From: Turritopsis dohrnii
Taxonomy: Eukaryota > Cnidaria > Hydrozoa > Anthoathecata > Oceaniidae
Direction of reading: 5' to 3'
Assembly (NCBI GenBank): GCA_027922465.2
Contig: BQMF02000328.1
Coordinates: 1-64,000 of the forward strand
Length of the DNA: 64,000 nt
Shown: one piece after another, positions 11,842 through 24,000 of the stretch
How positions within the stretch are numbered: the first letter of the stretch is position 1
Layout of the letters: every line of letters begins with the position of its first letter
Translations under genes and position numbers: made by a program
The notes under the pieces: model-generated
Database searches by the model: none
What the model was told of the DNA's origin: nothing
What the model saw: the letters and a program-made list of their open reading frames with translations, nothing else

Positions 11842-12152
11842 ATCATTATCATCTTAATTACTTAACATAATGGTAAAAATGATGAATGACTGTCGAAGGT
11901 TTTTATACCACTATGAAAACAATTAAACTGCAAATGCTTTGCTTGTGACAAAATGTTCACACTTTTCAGAAAAGTGAAGAAATTTGATTTCTTCCATTCA
12001 TTTGTAACTAATTTATAGTACTTCACAATATATATTCGCTACATTTTGAGTATTTTAATGTAAAATTAATCATCCACAAAAACAGTTCTTCTACATTTTC
12101 GTTCGTCATAAAAGTAACATATCATCCATACAAACCATAATATCCCTCTCTT

Positions 12153-12400
12153 TTTACGGTAGCAGCGACAGCGAATACCGCATTAAAACACCCGTGGACT
12201 CCTCTTACTCCTCCTACTTCTTCGGCCGAAATGGCAATTAGTCTGCGATATAGAAGCTGCCAGTCTGCACTAAAAATTAATATTCCAATGAAAGAACGCA
12301 GCCTTTTGGATTTGCGAAGGTTTTACATCACAAACATTTAAAAATACGTTTTCTTTGATCAGCTAATTGATGAAGGAATGGATATCAATTAAATGGGTCT
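12153..12400. repeat. Dispersed repeat, copy 1 of an inverted pair
   Basis: This segment is the diverged reverse complement of 31100-31358. Shared words include GCGAATACCG, GCCGAAATGGCA, CAAACATTTAAAAATACG and TGAAGGAATGGATAT. It lies about 300 bp past gene A, whereas its partner lies inside the long intron of gene B. Confidence 0.65.
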
Positions 12401-13034
12401 GCCTAAAACTGGAACTTTTAGTTACTTATGGTAACCCTGGTACTTGAAGATAGAGATGTTTTACATGTCAATAAAGGTCTGTTCAGACTTTGTTTTTACC
12501 ATATACATTTATTAACGCCATCTACACTGTCTTTGTACATTAAGGCTTTCAAAGATCTAGTTCAAAGAGGCAGTTATCTGTTTGAATTCATTTTTGGTTT
12601 CAAGCATTATAATTTCTAGCATTTGTTTCGAAGAAACGCGTGTTTTTTCTACGCAAGCTCTTTGCTTGTGTATGATGAGACCCTATTTACACCAACTAAT
12701 AATTTTAAAAATGTTCATTGTTTATGTCTGTTTTCCACCAGTAAGATATCTCAAAAAAATAATCTTCATAAAACTCTTTAGAACTTTAAGTAAAAGATCA
12801 AAAGCATTCTTGTGACGAGTAATTTTTCCGCTATCGTTTTGCGCCATCTTAGTCCAGTCTGATTGTGCAAAAATTGTGCAAAATGACTTAAAAGCATGAA
12901 ATTTGGCACAGTGATAGTTTAGGGGAAAAGAAGTAATTTAAGCCTCAGACCCAACAAAAAAACACCTGTTTTGTGTATTTTACAGACCAGAATATGTTCC
13001 CATGGCAACGAAATATTTTTTTTACAAAGTTGTA
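12401..13034. other. Spacer
   Basis: No supported gene. Short open frames at 12428-12619 and 12582-12815 lack domains or splice context. Confidence 0.4.
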
Positions 13035-13305
13035 AGTGTTATATACCGTTGGAAAGATAATTTTTTCCTGAACAAAAAGCTTGGTTAGGTCATGTCATAA
13101 AAATTAACCTATCAAAAGTTATAAGGCGTCAAAGTTTGGGTCGTGACGTCATCAAAATACCAAAAAAATTGATATTTTCAAAGTAAAACATGCCATATAC
13201 CGTTGGAAAGTAAATTTTTGCCTGATCAAAAAACTTGCTTAGGTCGTATCATGGAAATTAAGCTATCAAAAGTTATTAGGCGTGAAAGTTCAGGTGAATA
13301 CGTCA
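13035..13305. repeat. Two diverged direct copies of a ~110-bp unit
   Basis: About 13035-13150 and 13192-13305 share ATATACCGTTGGAAAG, TTTTTnCCTGAnCAAAAA, CTATCAAAAGTTAT and AGGCGTnAAAGTT in the same order, separated by about 40 bp. This is a local duplication of unknown origin. Confidence 0.65.
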
Positions 13306-13529
13306 TTGTCTTGCACGTTGACGAAATCATCTAAAACATCTGATCTCGGCAAGAAAAGAATTGGAATTAAAGACATCAGAACCTTTTTCTCACCAGTTCA
13401 GAGAGAGCCAGCAAAAAAAGGAAGGGTCAGAAGAGACCAACAATCGTTAGTACGAATTGATTTAAAATGAAATAATGATGTGCAATGCTGAAATTCTAGC
13501 ATTTTATACCTTTTAATTCCTTTTGAAAA

Positions 13530-13722
13530 AAAAATTGGCGGTTCACGAAAATAATCAAATTTGGCGGGAATTAATTTTGGCGGACGAGCATTTAAATCAA
13601 ATTTAGCGATAATTAATTTTGGCGGATTCCAAAAATAGCTATTTTTGGCGGGAAGAAATATTGGCGGATTTTGGCGGTTTTTAAAGCAATCCGCCAAATC
13701 CGTCAAAATTTCTTCCCTTACG
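13530..13722. repeat. TTGGCGG-rich imperfect palindrome
   Basis: The word TTGGCGG recurs about eight times, mostly with the spacing and neighbours TTGGCGGGAATTAATTT. The right part (13651-13720) folds on itself: GGAAGAAAT...TTGGCGG pairs with CCGCCAAAT...ATTTCTTCC. The structure resembles a small hairpin MITE. Confidence 0.55.
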
Positions 13723-15048
13723 GTAAAGTCTCAAGATTCCAAAATTAACATGACAGTCAATTGTGGCTATGACTGTGAACCCTATAAAAACCCTAAAATC
13801 TTATTCCTGATCAAATGCTAAGCAATAAAATTGTTATTTTCACTTGTGATTTGTCATTTTCGCGTATTTCTTTTGTTTTCTGTGTTCATTGACCAATTGT
13901 TTTGTGGTCAGTTTTAGATAGTGTGAATTATCCATCTCCAGCTATCAAATAAACCTTGCAACCACTACCACAACAGACAGAGATCAGGTAAAAAAAAAAG
14001 TAAGTAATTGTCCACTGTTTTCGTTGAAACATAAAATTACGGCAATATAATCATCAGAGAAAACGGGTTGAACGGGCCAATCTTGACTAACAATGCCTTT
14101 ATAAAATTTATTTCATATTTTAGAAATACCTTGGAACAATTAGTGAGGTGTTAACCTGATAACGGCAGTACCATTAATAGCTTTAAAAGTTTCAGATAAA
14201 GAAGCACAGTAGTCTAAAAATTGTCGTGTTGACAGTGGATATATTTGGTGAAAAAACACTAAACTGCAATGGTGAACATGTCTATACAAATATACTCCCT
14301 ATTTCAATGAAAATTGCCTTTGTTGCCTTTTTAACGATTTTGTCCACTATCCAGTGAACAACACAACCACAAAATTCAAAACCCCAATTTGAACATTCAT
14401 GTTAACTTTGGCACTTTGTCAAGATGTTGTTATGGGCATTACTGAAAATGTTAGTGAATGGTTCAATAAAAGTGTAAATATTTTGACATTATGATATCAA
14501 ATATTCATTTGGAAAGATTTATTTGAAACATTATGTCAAAATACTAGTTAGGCTTTGAAATTCTAGATCATTGGGCTCCGTCAATTATGCTGTATTGGAG
14601 TGTTACTTCTTATAATAGTAACGATGATGAATCGGCCGGAAGTCTCCATTCTCATACATCATGTTACAAACATCAAAACACGTATTCTCTTCAAAGCCAT
14701 CCCGATTATTGAAAGGGAAAGAACACCTGAGGAGGACGCGACACATATTACTGGTGGGAACAGAAAAATTTATTGAGTTTTTTCAGCACTTATCAAGAAT
14801 TGCATTTGCTTATTTGGCATTCATTCATGTTTTGTTTACGAAGTTACATTTTACAACATACATTATTAAAAGATTCATGATACAATGTTGAAATAAATAT
14901 GCGTAGCTACATTGAAAACAAAACATTTTGAAGACTTGATATATTAAGGTGCATAGTACTCGATGAAGGAATAATTCTGTATTTTGTTAATTCGTGTTTT
15001 CTAAGATTTATAAAATCACGAGAGGTATTTTCTAAGATTTTTAAAATA
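13723..15048. other. Spacer upstream of gene B
   Basis: Contains a dispersed-repeat copy (14247-14370, related to 2937-3060 and 47317-47440). From about 14790 to 15048 it matches the gene A upstream region (8255-8458), with CAAGAATTGCA, TTATTAAAAGATTCATGAT and CATTTTGAAGACTTGATAT in both. This conserved block is the likely promoter and 5' UTR carried along in the duplication. Confidence 0.55.
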
Positions 15049-18000
15049 ATGAGAGGTGCTCCTTATAATTTGTTGGTCATGTGCTGCATAACAGCAGCAC
15101 ATCAATTTGGTATCAAAAGAAATGATACAGTAAAACAAGCACTGTTTCGAAGAGTCGTTGCCAATCGAATTTTGGGTAATACTCCAATTGTAAAGCATGA
15201 AAACTGTAAAACAAGTTGCTGTGCAAGACAATGTCTCCGAAATCCAATTTGTCAATCCTTTGCCATAAACAATCATTTGGAAAAGTGTTGGCTATATGAT
15301 GTTGACAGAAACACTAAATCAGAAAGTGATGTTTTTGTGAATAAGGAAGGATATTCTTATTACGATACAGGCTTTGATTTGAGCAATGATGCATGGAGAA
15401 ATAAAACATTGGTAAGATTTTTAACTATATTTATTATTACAATTGATACATTGTAAGCTGTGTTTGTCTCCAAATAAATTTTTTTTGTTTTTGAAATATT
15501 CCTGGATTTATTAATTCTTTATTATTAAAATTTGCTATGAATTATTTCCATGTCAAAGTATACTCAATTAACTTTTACGTATAAACTATTTAGTAATTCG
15601 TTTCTTTTTGCCACTTGTTAGTAATCCATTGAACCATTTCCGAGGGTCATCTTGAAATTATTTTTTTCTGATCTGTGTATGAGACTTGGAATTCAATTGT
15701 AGATATTTTCGTGCTTCTCGTTTTGATATCATTACCACCCTTGATAAAATGTGTAAGTATGAAATTGTTCACATCCCTTTAGTACAACATAATGTGCAAT
15801 ACATGTCAACACTGCCCATGTATACACGTCGAAGAAGAAGGAGATGTTTGTGATTGTTACCATGGTGGTGAGTATCAGTCAAATTAAATATTGTAGGAAT
15901 TTGTTTTCGAGGACACTACCTTAAAACTTAATCGTACATTAACAACATCATACAGAAAAGACAAAACATTATTCATCACTTTTGCTAAAAGTTAAGAGCA
16001 ATCGGAACTACAACTTTCCGGCAACTGCACTTACAAACAACCAATAACCGCCCACATTACATTTGGAATGAAATAAATGACAATGTGAGTCAATTCGTAA
16101 GACAGAATTGGGACAAATGAGGATGATAAAGCCTAAAAAAATTAATAGAGATGAACATGGATTGAATTGTAGCGTCGATTATGGGGATAACATGTCGCGT
16201 CCTTCATTTTTGTAAGTAGTAAAAAGGTAACGGACATCAATATCGACACAAAGAGTTTAAAAGGCATGTCTTTGATTAAAAAACTGCCTACTTTTTTCTG
16301 CGTATTGGTTTTTAATTTTACCTTGACAGGAGGGCAAATCAAACTACAGAATTTATGCTGGAAACCAATACATGGTTGTTTGTCACCACCTGGCGCGAAC
16401 ATCATACTTGATGACGTATGTGACGATGATCCTGTATATGAATTCAAGTATAACGCTGAAACTGGAGACTTGATCCATGTTTGTACTAATAGAAGGGTGT
16501 GTCCATATAATGGTGTATTAGAGCAAAGCCGGTCTATTGTTTTGGATACATGTCCAGATCAGTCTGTAGTGTGGAAATGGATGGTCACTGAAGGTAAGTC
16601 CCTCAGCGTTTAAATAATTAATGATCCTACTTTTATTAATGAGTAAATGGAATCGTTTGAATAGTTAATACATACTTGTAAATAATACTAATACTAAGTA
16701 CATTTCTTTCAATAGAAAATTGTAATTAATGTAAACATGATGAAACTAAGTACAACAAGATGCCCTAACAGGCAAAAGGATTTCTGCAAAATCTGCTGAA
16801 GCATGAAAAGTAAAAGATCATATATGACATACTTGAAATGTGAAAAAAGATTATATAATTTGCAAAATGAAACATCACATTTCTAATCATGTATTCCCTA
16901 GGACATTGTCAAGAAGGACAATTAACACTACATGAGATTTATAATGTATATATGCCAATAAACTGGATTACATCTGAATAACATTAAATATTCCTTATTT
17001 TGTTGGTACGAAACAACATCAAGGATACATTGATCCCTTCAGATATCACAATGAATATGCACGTAACTCATAAACTCTAAAAGTTCTGAATTTCTGAATT
17101 TGATATTTGGTGTCAATCTTCCTAAATCAAAGCACAAAAAGGCACACAGATTTTGGTCATGTAAAATACATCCACACAGACCAAAATCAACATATAACTG
17201 AAATCAGAAATTTCTGTTTTAGTTTGATTAACGATATGACATGCACTCACAAACATCCTTGATCTAAGTTGACATTCATGACCTGTCAGTAAAAATTCTT
17301 TAGGAAATCCGAAAAAAGGTTGAACGATTTTTACAACATAACATTGCATTTCTGATTTCATATGCATTGTGAAAGTGTAATGGACACTATATGAAACTTT
17401 ATTGTAGGACATAAAACACCCTTTATTTTGCGAGTATGAAATATAAAGCTTATATTGATCTTTTTCAGATATCACAGTGTACGTATGTAAATCATATTCT
17501 TTAAACATTTGATGTGTACCGTCAATTTTCTTAGTTACGAACGTAATTCTCAATATTCCAAACACAAAAAGTTAACGAAGGTTTTGATCATTAAAAGTAT
17601 ATATACTTATATGTATGCCCTAAAGCACACACATAATTATTTATATAACTGAAAGGATAGTTTTGTATTGTGTTACATGATGTGCAGTGTTTTGAATATA
17701 CAGACAGCTGGAAGATGTTTTAATTTAATGTGATTAGGAAAGCCATTCACAATAAGGGACATTGACAGTGTATAACTTAACAACTGTTCAAACAATAAAA
17801 TATTAAAAACATCAAAATATCGAACTTCAAGCATAAAAAGTAAGTGGCGCAGAGTAGACATTTTTGATGTTGGAGCTGAAGAGGAAACTGAGCTGAGCTT
17901 AAGTATCCAGATCTTAAAAAGCATAACAGCCCATATACGAAACAAATAAGGTTGTTTTGTTTTTATGCTTAAAGAATCCCAAGACATGTTTCCACTAAAA

Positions 18001-21000
18001 ATAAACAAATATATACCTTTTTGACTCTTCTGTTTACAAGACCTTGAGAATTTCTTTTTAGTTAGAAAAGAACGATCACAGTTCAAGATATTTATAAGTT
18101 TCTTCTATATATTTTCGTTTTTCAACTTAAAAATCCACTTGTGTAAATCTAAAAGGGTTTCTTCCCGCTGACATGCATGGCACGGTGCTTTGGTTCCATG
18201 TAAACGCACGCATGAATTTTCAAAAAACCGCTAGGTTTGGACAGTAAGAAAAAGAACAAGATGCCCTTGCAGGCATAAGGATTTCTGCAAAATCAGCTGA
18301 AGAATGAAAATTGAAAGACTATGAGGTAGTTTATACGGTCAAACTTGTGCCTTGTCTAATGTAAATCAATTGACCTGCGATTAGACAATACTTTTACTTA
18401 AGAATGCAAGAGTTTTCTTAAGTACAGGTCATTAGATTTACATTAGACAAGGCAAAAGTTCGACCGTATAAACTACACTTAAGACATTCTTAAAATTTAA
18501 AAAAGGTTAATCATTTCCACGATATATGTTTATTAAACTTCTAATCATGTACTCCCCAAAAATCTGGAAAAACATAGTCACTACGCAAAATTTTATACCA
18601 ATAAACAATAAACTTGATTATAGAATGCCATAATGTTCTTTATTTTGTTGGCACGTAATGATATCAAGGACACAGTGATTTACTCAGATAAGACAATGAG
18701 TATGCATGTAATTCAATCGAAATGTTATAAATTTATATACATGAATTCAATATGTCTATTCTATCTTCCTAACCGGAATTCCTAAATCACAAGCACAGAA
18801 AGGAAAACATAGATTTTGATCATGCAAAATATATAATACATACAAAATCAATAAACATATAACTGAAAACAGAAATTTGTGCTTTAGTTCGATTAACAAT
18901 GTCATTGCCATCTTTTTAATTTACAAACATTACAAACAAAGCATTACCTGAACTTAAATTTAATGAAAAGATTATAAAGATTTATACAGAAACTTAAAAA
19001 GCATTTAATTTTTAATTACGCATACACCCCAGGGCATTATGAAAGCATAACTGACACAATATACGAAACTGCCAATAAACTTAATGAACAAAATAACATT
19101 AAATTTAAATAGATGCTTTCAGATATCACAACGATTTCATATGTATATATATAAATCTTTCAACAATATGTACGGTCAATCTTACAAATTACGAAAAGAG
19201 TTCCCAAACACAAAAAGTAAACAAAACTTATCAAAATTAGCAAACATAACTGAAAGCAGAAATTTGCGTTAAAGGATGTCCAGTATTTAGAATTTACAGA
19301 CAACCAAAGTAAGTAAATAGTAAGTCCCCATTCCTAATTCAAGACATTGATAATACAGCCAAGAACTATACAAGTAAATAAGCTAAAATAGCTAGAGAAA
19401 CATCAAACATAAAATGATGCACCACAGCCCACAGGCAGAGGGTACACAAGACATTCTTGTATGTTGTTGGAGCTGAAGAGGAAACTGAGCTGAGCTGTAT
19501 GTATCCAGAGCTTAAAAAGCACTACAGTCCACACATGAAACAAACGATATTTCGTATTAGAAAGGCTTAAAAGAATCCCAGACATTTTCCAAAAAATAAA
19601 AGCATTCTTTTTCACACACTGTTTTTATAAAACATTGAGAACTTGTTTTTAGAAAAGAATGAACACAGTAGAATCATTGTAAGATAAATTATAAATTTTC
19701 TACCCTTCACTTTCGGTTTTGGAAGTGTAAATCTTCTTTTAAATATATTCCACATTGATCAATCAACTTTCGGAAATCTATAAGTGGGTTTCTTCGGTAC
19801 CGCTGATAGTACACCATTATGCGAACGGCGTGCAAATGTAAAGTCGAAAAATACCCGGATGATCACATGGCACGGCGCAGATCAAGCCAATAAACTTTCG
19901 CTATTGAAGTTAAGGTGGCTATATTAGCACCCTTTCGTAGAAATCGGGCATTATGCACCAATCACGATTGAAACGGCTTTTTTATGAACCAATGAAATTG
20001 GAGAAACAAATATGACTAGGTTTGGACAGTAAGATGAAAAAAAAACAAAACAAGATGCCCTTGCAGGCATAAGGATTTCTGCGAAACCCAGCTGAAGTAT
20101 GAAAAATGAAAGACTAGTGACACTCTTGAAATTTGAACATTGAATGACTTCTAATACAACATCACATTTTTGATCACACACTCCCTAGGAATCCATGAAA
20201 GCATAACTGATATAAGCTATAGATCAAAAATAGAACTATAATAGTTAATCCCGCTAGAAAGTTTGTCAACTTTTCTTCATTTCCAGGGATGATGGCAATT
20301 TACCTTTTAAAAAGTGTAAATAGGACTTAACTAAAACAACAGAAGCTTTTACCTACAAAGAAAAGAAATATGCATAAGGTGCGAATCGTAACTACGGATA
20401 CACATCTTATATGACAGTTTTTTTTAAAAGAAAAAGAAACGATGTAAGAGCGAAAAGAAAAAAAACACATACGTTTTCGAAAAAAAAAATTAAGAAACAA
20501 AGTAAAAGCGAACAGGATGCCCTTACGGGCAGAAAGATTTCTGCAAAATCAGCTGAAGTATGAAAGATGGAAGACTAACAATAACATTCTTGAAACTTGA
20601 ATGATTTTGAATGATTGAACAATACAATACAATACAATACAATACAATACAGTACAACATTGACTGCTGCTCAGTGTAGACTGCAAACAGCAGGTGGGAA
20701 TTGTAACACATAAAATGAGTTTTGTTATTGAAAGTTCAAACAGCTGGCCAAAAATGTGGTACCAGTGAAAATTATGTTGACTCTTGAATGTTGAATGAGA
20801 GTGAAAAATGTAAAAGGTACTCTTATATATAATTACATATATAAACAATACACAAATTACATATAAAAGAAAAGTGTGACATAACGATCAACCGCACATG
20901 ACCTAATTTAATCTAACAAAATAGAAGAAAGTTTATAAAAATTCTTTAAGAAATTCGAAAAAAAGGTTGAATGATCTTTACAGCATAACATCATGTTAAA

Positions 21001-24000
21001 ACTTGATATGATATGTACTTCCAATCTTCTTAATTATATACATAAAACAGAATTCCCAATGCTGCAAATACGTAATCAAAAATCTTGATCGTTAAAAGTA
21101 TATGCTCTATAAATTTATACCAAAAATTTTGTAGTGTTACTAATTGTATAAAGTATTTTGAATTTATACACAGAACATTTCAATTTGTGTGATTAGGAAG
21201 ATCATTCGTAATTAGGGGTGTTGTGCGCAGTTATGTAATTTTTGCGCAGTTATGTAATTTCTGCGCAGATATGTAATTATTTTGCGCAGTTATGTAATTT
21301 CTGCGCAGTTATGTAATTATTTTGCGCAGATATGTAATTTTTGAGCTGCGCAGTTATGTAATCGAGTGCTGCGCAGATATGTAAAATGCGGACTTTTTAA
21401 TACAACTATCTTTTCTAGATTTTTTTCACTCAACTACCACTGCTTTTGCGATTTATCATAAAATCTTTTATGAATGACATGATAATCTATATTTTGTGTA
21501 AAGATTAAGAATTTTAAGATAAAAAACTCTTTCATAAAGGTAATTTGGCGGAAAATGAGCGTGTTCATGTTGTTACACTGTCAAATGTAGTAACTCCGTC
21601 AAATGTAGTAAACCTACGACAAATGTAGTAAATACCTTTAAGTTTGGAATGAGCCATAATTAGGCCAAACACTTGAAGGTCTTAACCAGGTAACTTCTCA
21701 GGGGCTATCAGGTGGCCGCATAATTAAAACCAAAATCGCGCATGAGCTGAATGAGCCGTAATTAGGAAAAACACATTAAGGTCTTCGCCAAGTAATTTTT
21801 CCAGTGCTATCAGGAGCCTGTGTAATAAGCCTGGAATTTGCGCATGCGCACTCACAGCATGTTAGTACACGTAAAATCAGTCATAATTAGGCAAAACACA
21901 TGAACGTCTTCACCAGGTAACTTTTCAAAGGCTATCAAGTGGCCATATAATAAAACCAAAAATCGCGCATGCGCAGTAGAAATATACTTGTATGAGGTTA
22001 AATGAGCCATAATAAGTTAAAACCCTCGAAGGTCTTAACCAGGTAACTTTTTAAACTTTATAAATTCAGGCTATTGTTTCTCATCATTATGTTGCGTAAT
22101 ATTTTTTTTGCGGAATAGAAATCTTTCTAAAAGTATATGTCAGTTCTCTTTGACATTTTCTTTCAAATAAGCAAGTTCCAGATAATCCTGACATGAACTT
22201 ATACTTGTCAAGTCACTTGGCATGAGCAAGTTGTCTCTGTTAATAAAATCATCGTATGTGGCAGAGTAATCGGTGCAGTTTTGCACTTAGAGACGTTTTT
22301 GAAAAGTGTGCAAAGACCAATAAAAATTTGTAGGAGTGTGAAGTGGAATAGTGCGCCTATAACGCATCAAACGTCGATTTTGCTCTAGAATGTTATGTTT
22401 TGCTTTGTTAGTTCATAAAAGTGTTTGGGTTTTTCAGATTTTTTTATGTGTTCTCTATCCATATTCATAAATGAAAAAAATGAAAAAATGAAAGAAAAAT
22501 AAGAGATCTGTCTAACTCAGTGAGAATCACTTTAATTAAGTTTTTCTTTTCGAGGACCCCCACATCTCTGCAACTTCTCCGTAAACCGTTTTTATCAAAA
22601 TGGTACACAGAAAAAAGGTGCAAATTCTGTAAATTTGGACCAAATTGGGCCTAAAATCCCCTTTTTATCCAAATTTTCGAAAAATTCGCCTCATTTCTGA
22701 AATCAGAATCTTGGAATTGTCCTTCGTGTTAATTTTCAAAAGAAACGGACCATTCTGTAAATTTGGACCAAATTGGGCCTAAAATCCCCTTTTAACACAA
22801 ATTTTCGTAAAAATTCGCCTCATCTCTGAAATCAGAATCTTGGAACTGTCCTTCGTGTAAATTTTCAAAAGAAACGGACCATTCTGTAAATTTGGACCAA
22901 ATAGGGCCTAAATTCCCCTTTTGGCACAAATTTTCGAAAAATTCGCCTCATCAGAATCTTCGAATTGTCTTTCGTGTAAATTTTCAAAACAAACGGACCA
23001 TTCTGTAAATTTGGACCAAATTGGGCCTAAAATACCCTTTTGACACAAATTTTGGAAAAATGGCCCTCAAATTTGCTATCAAAACCTTCAAAACTGAGTT
23101 CGTATCAAACGAACATTTAACCATAAAAAAGTCCGTATTTTACATATCTGCGCAGCACTCGATTACATAACTGCGCAGCTCAAAAATTACATATCTGCGC
23201 AAAATAATTACATAACTGCGCAGAAATTACATAACTGCGCAAAATAATTACATATCTGCGCAGAAATTACATATCTGCGCAAAAATTACATAACTGCGCA
23301 CAACAAGGGGCATTGGCAGTATAATATAGCTAGAAAATCATCAATCAAGAGTGGTGCAAAGTAGACAACCACTTAACATTGGAGCTAAGGAAGAAACAGA
23401 GCTGAGCTGTACGAATCCAGAGCTTAAAAAGTATACAGCACAAGCAGGAAACAAACAAAAATCTTTTGTATCTAGAAAGGCTTAAACATTGTGATATTTT
23501 TCCCTAATACAAACACATAGCTTTTTGACTTTGTACAACTTTTTAGTTAGAAAAGAATAATCACACTACAGAAGAATTATTATATTATTATAAGTGTACG
23601 TACTCCTCAGAGCTTCATGAAAGCTTAATTGACACTACAAAAACTTTGTTGACACTAAAAAACTTTAAACTGTATATTCCACTATTAAATTTATTTACAT
23701 CCGAAAGAAAATATTTACTTTATTTTGGAGGCACAGAAAAATGTGAAGTGTATCACAAACAAAAAAGTAAACAAAAATTTTGATCATGAAAAATACATGA
23801 TCCAGGATATTATATAACATATATAACTGAAAGTTGAAATTTTTTTTTTGTATACAGAATGTGAAGTGTTTCGAATTATATATTTATTAAAATTAGGAAG
23901 ACTGTTCATAATTAGAGACATTGGTAACCTAAAAACTACTGATCACCAACATAAAACAATACTGCATTTCAAAGCATTATACGAAGCAAATAACCTTAAA

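Larger units (their letters stand above)
21219..23305. mobile_element. Non-autonomous Ginger-like DNA transposon, 2087 bp
   Basis: Termini are TGTTGTGCGCAG...CTGCGCACAACA. The 180-bp terminal inverted repeats (21219-21398 and 23126-23305) show only about two mismatches. Each is made of repeated TGCGCAG(T/A)TATGTAAT words. A 5-bp duplication AGGGG flanks it (21214-21218 and 23306-23310). The unoccupied site, with a single AGGGG, survives in the neighbouring array unit at 24889-24893. The interior carries two tandem arrays and no transposase. TGTNR ends, long TIRs and a 4-5 bp duplication suggest the Ginger group; that assignment is inference. Confidence 0.85.

Noticed and set aside
20621..20655. 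Protein rich in repeated CIVLY-type residues on the minus strand (20523-20848)
   Set aside because: Direct translation of the (AATAC)n microsatellite.
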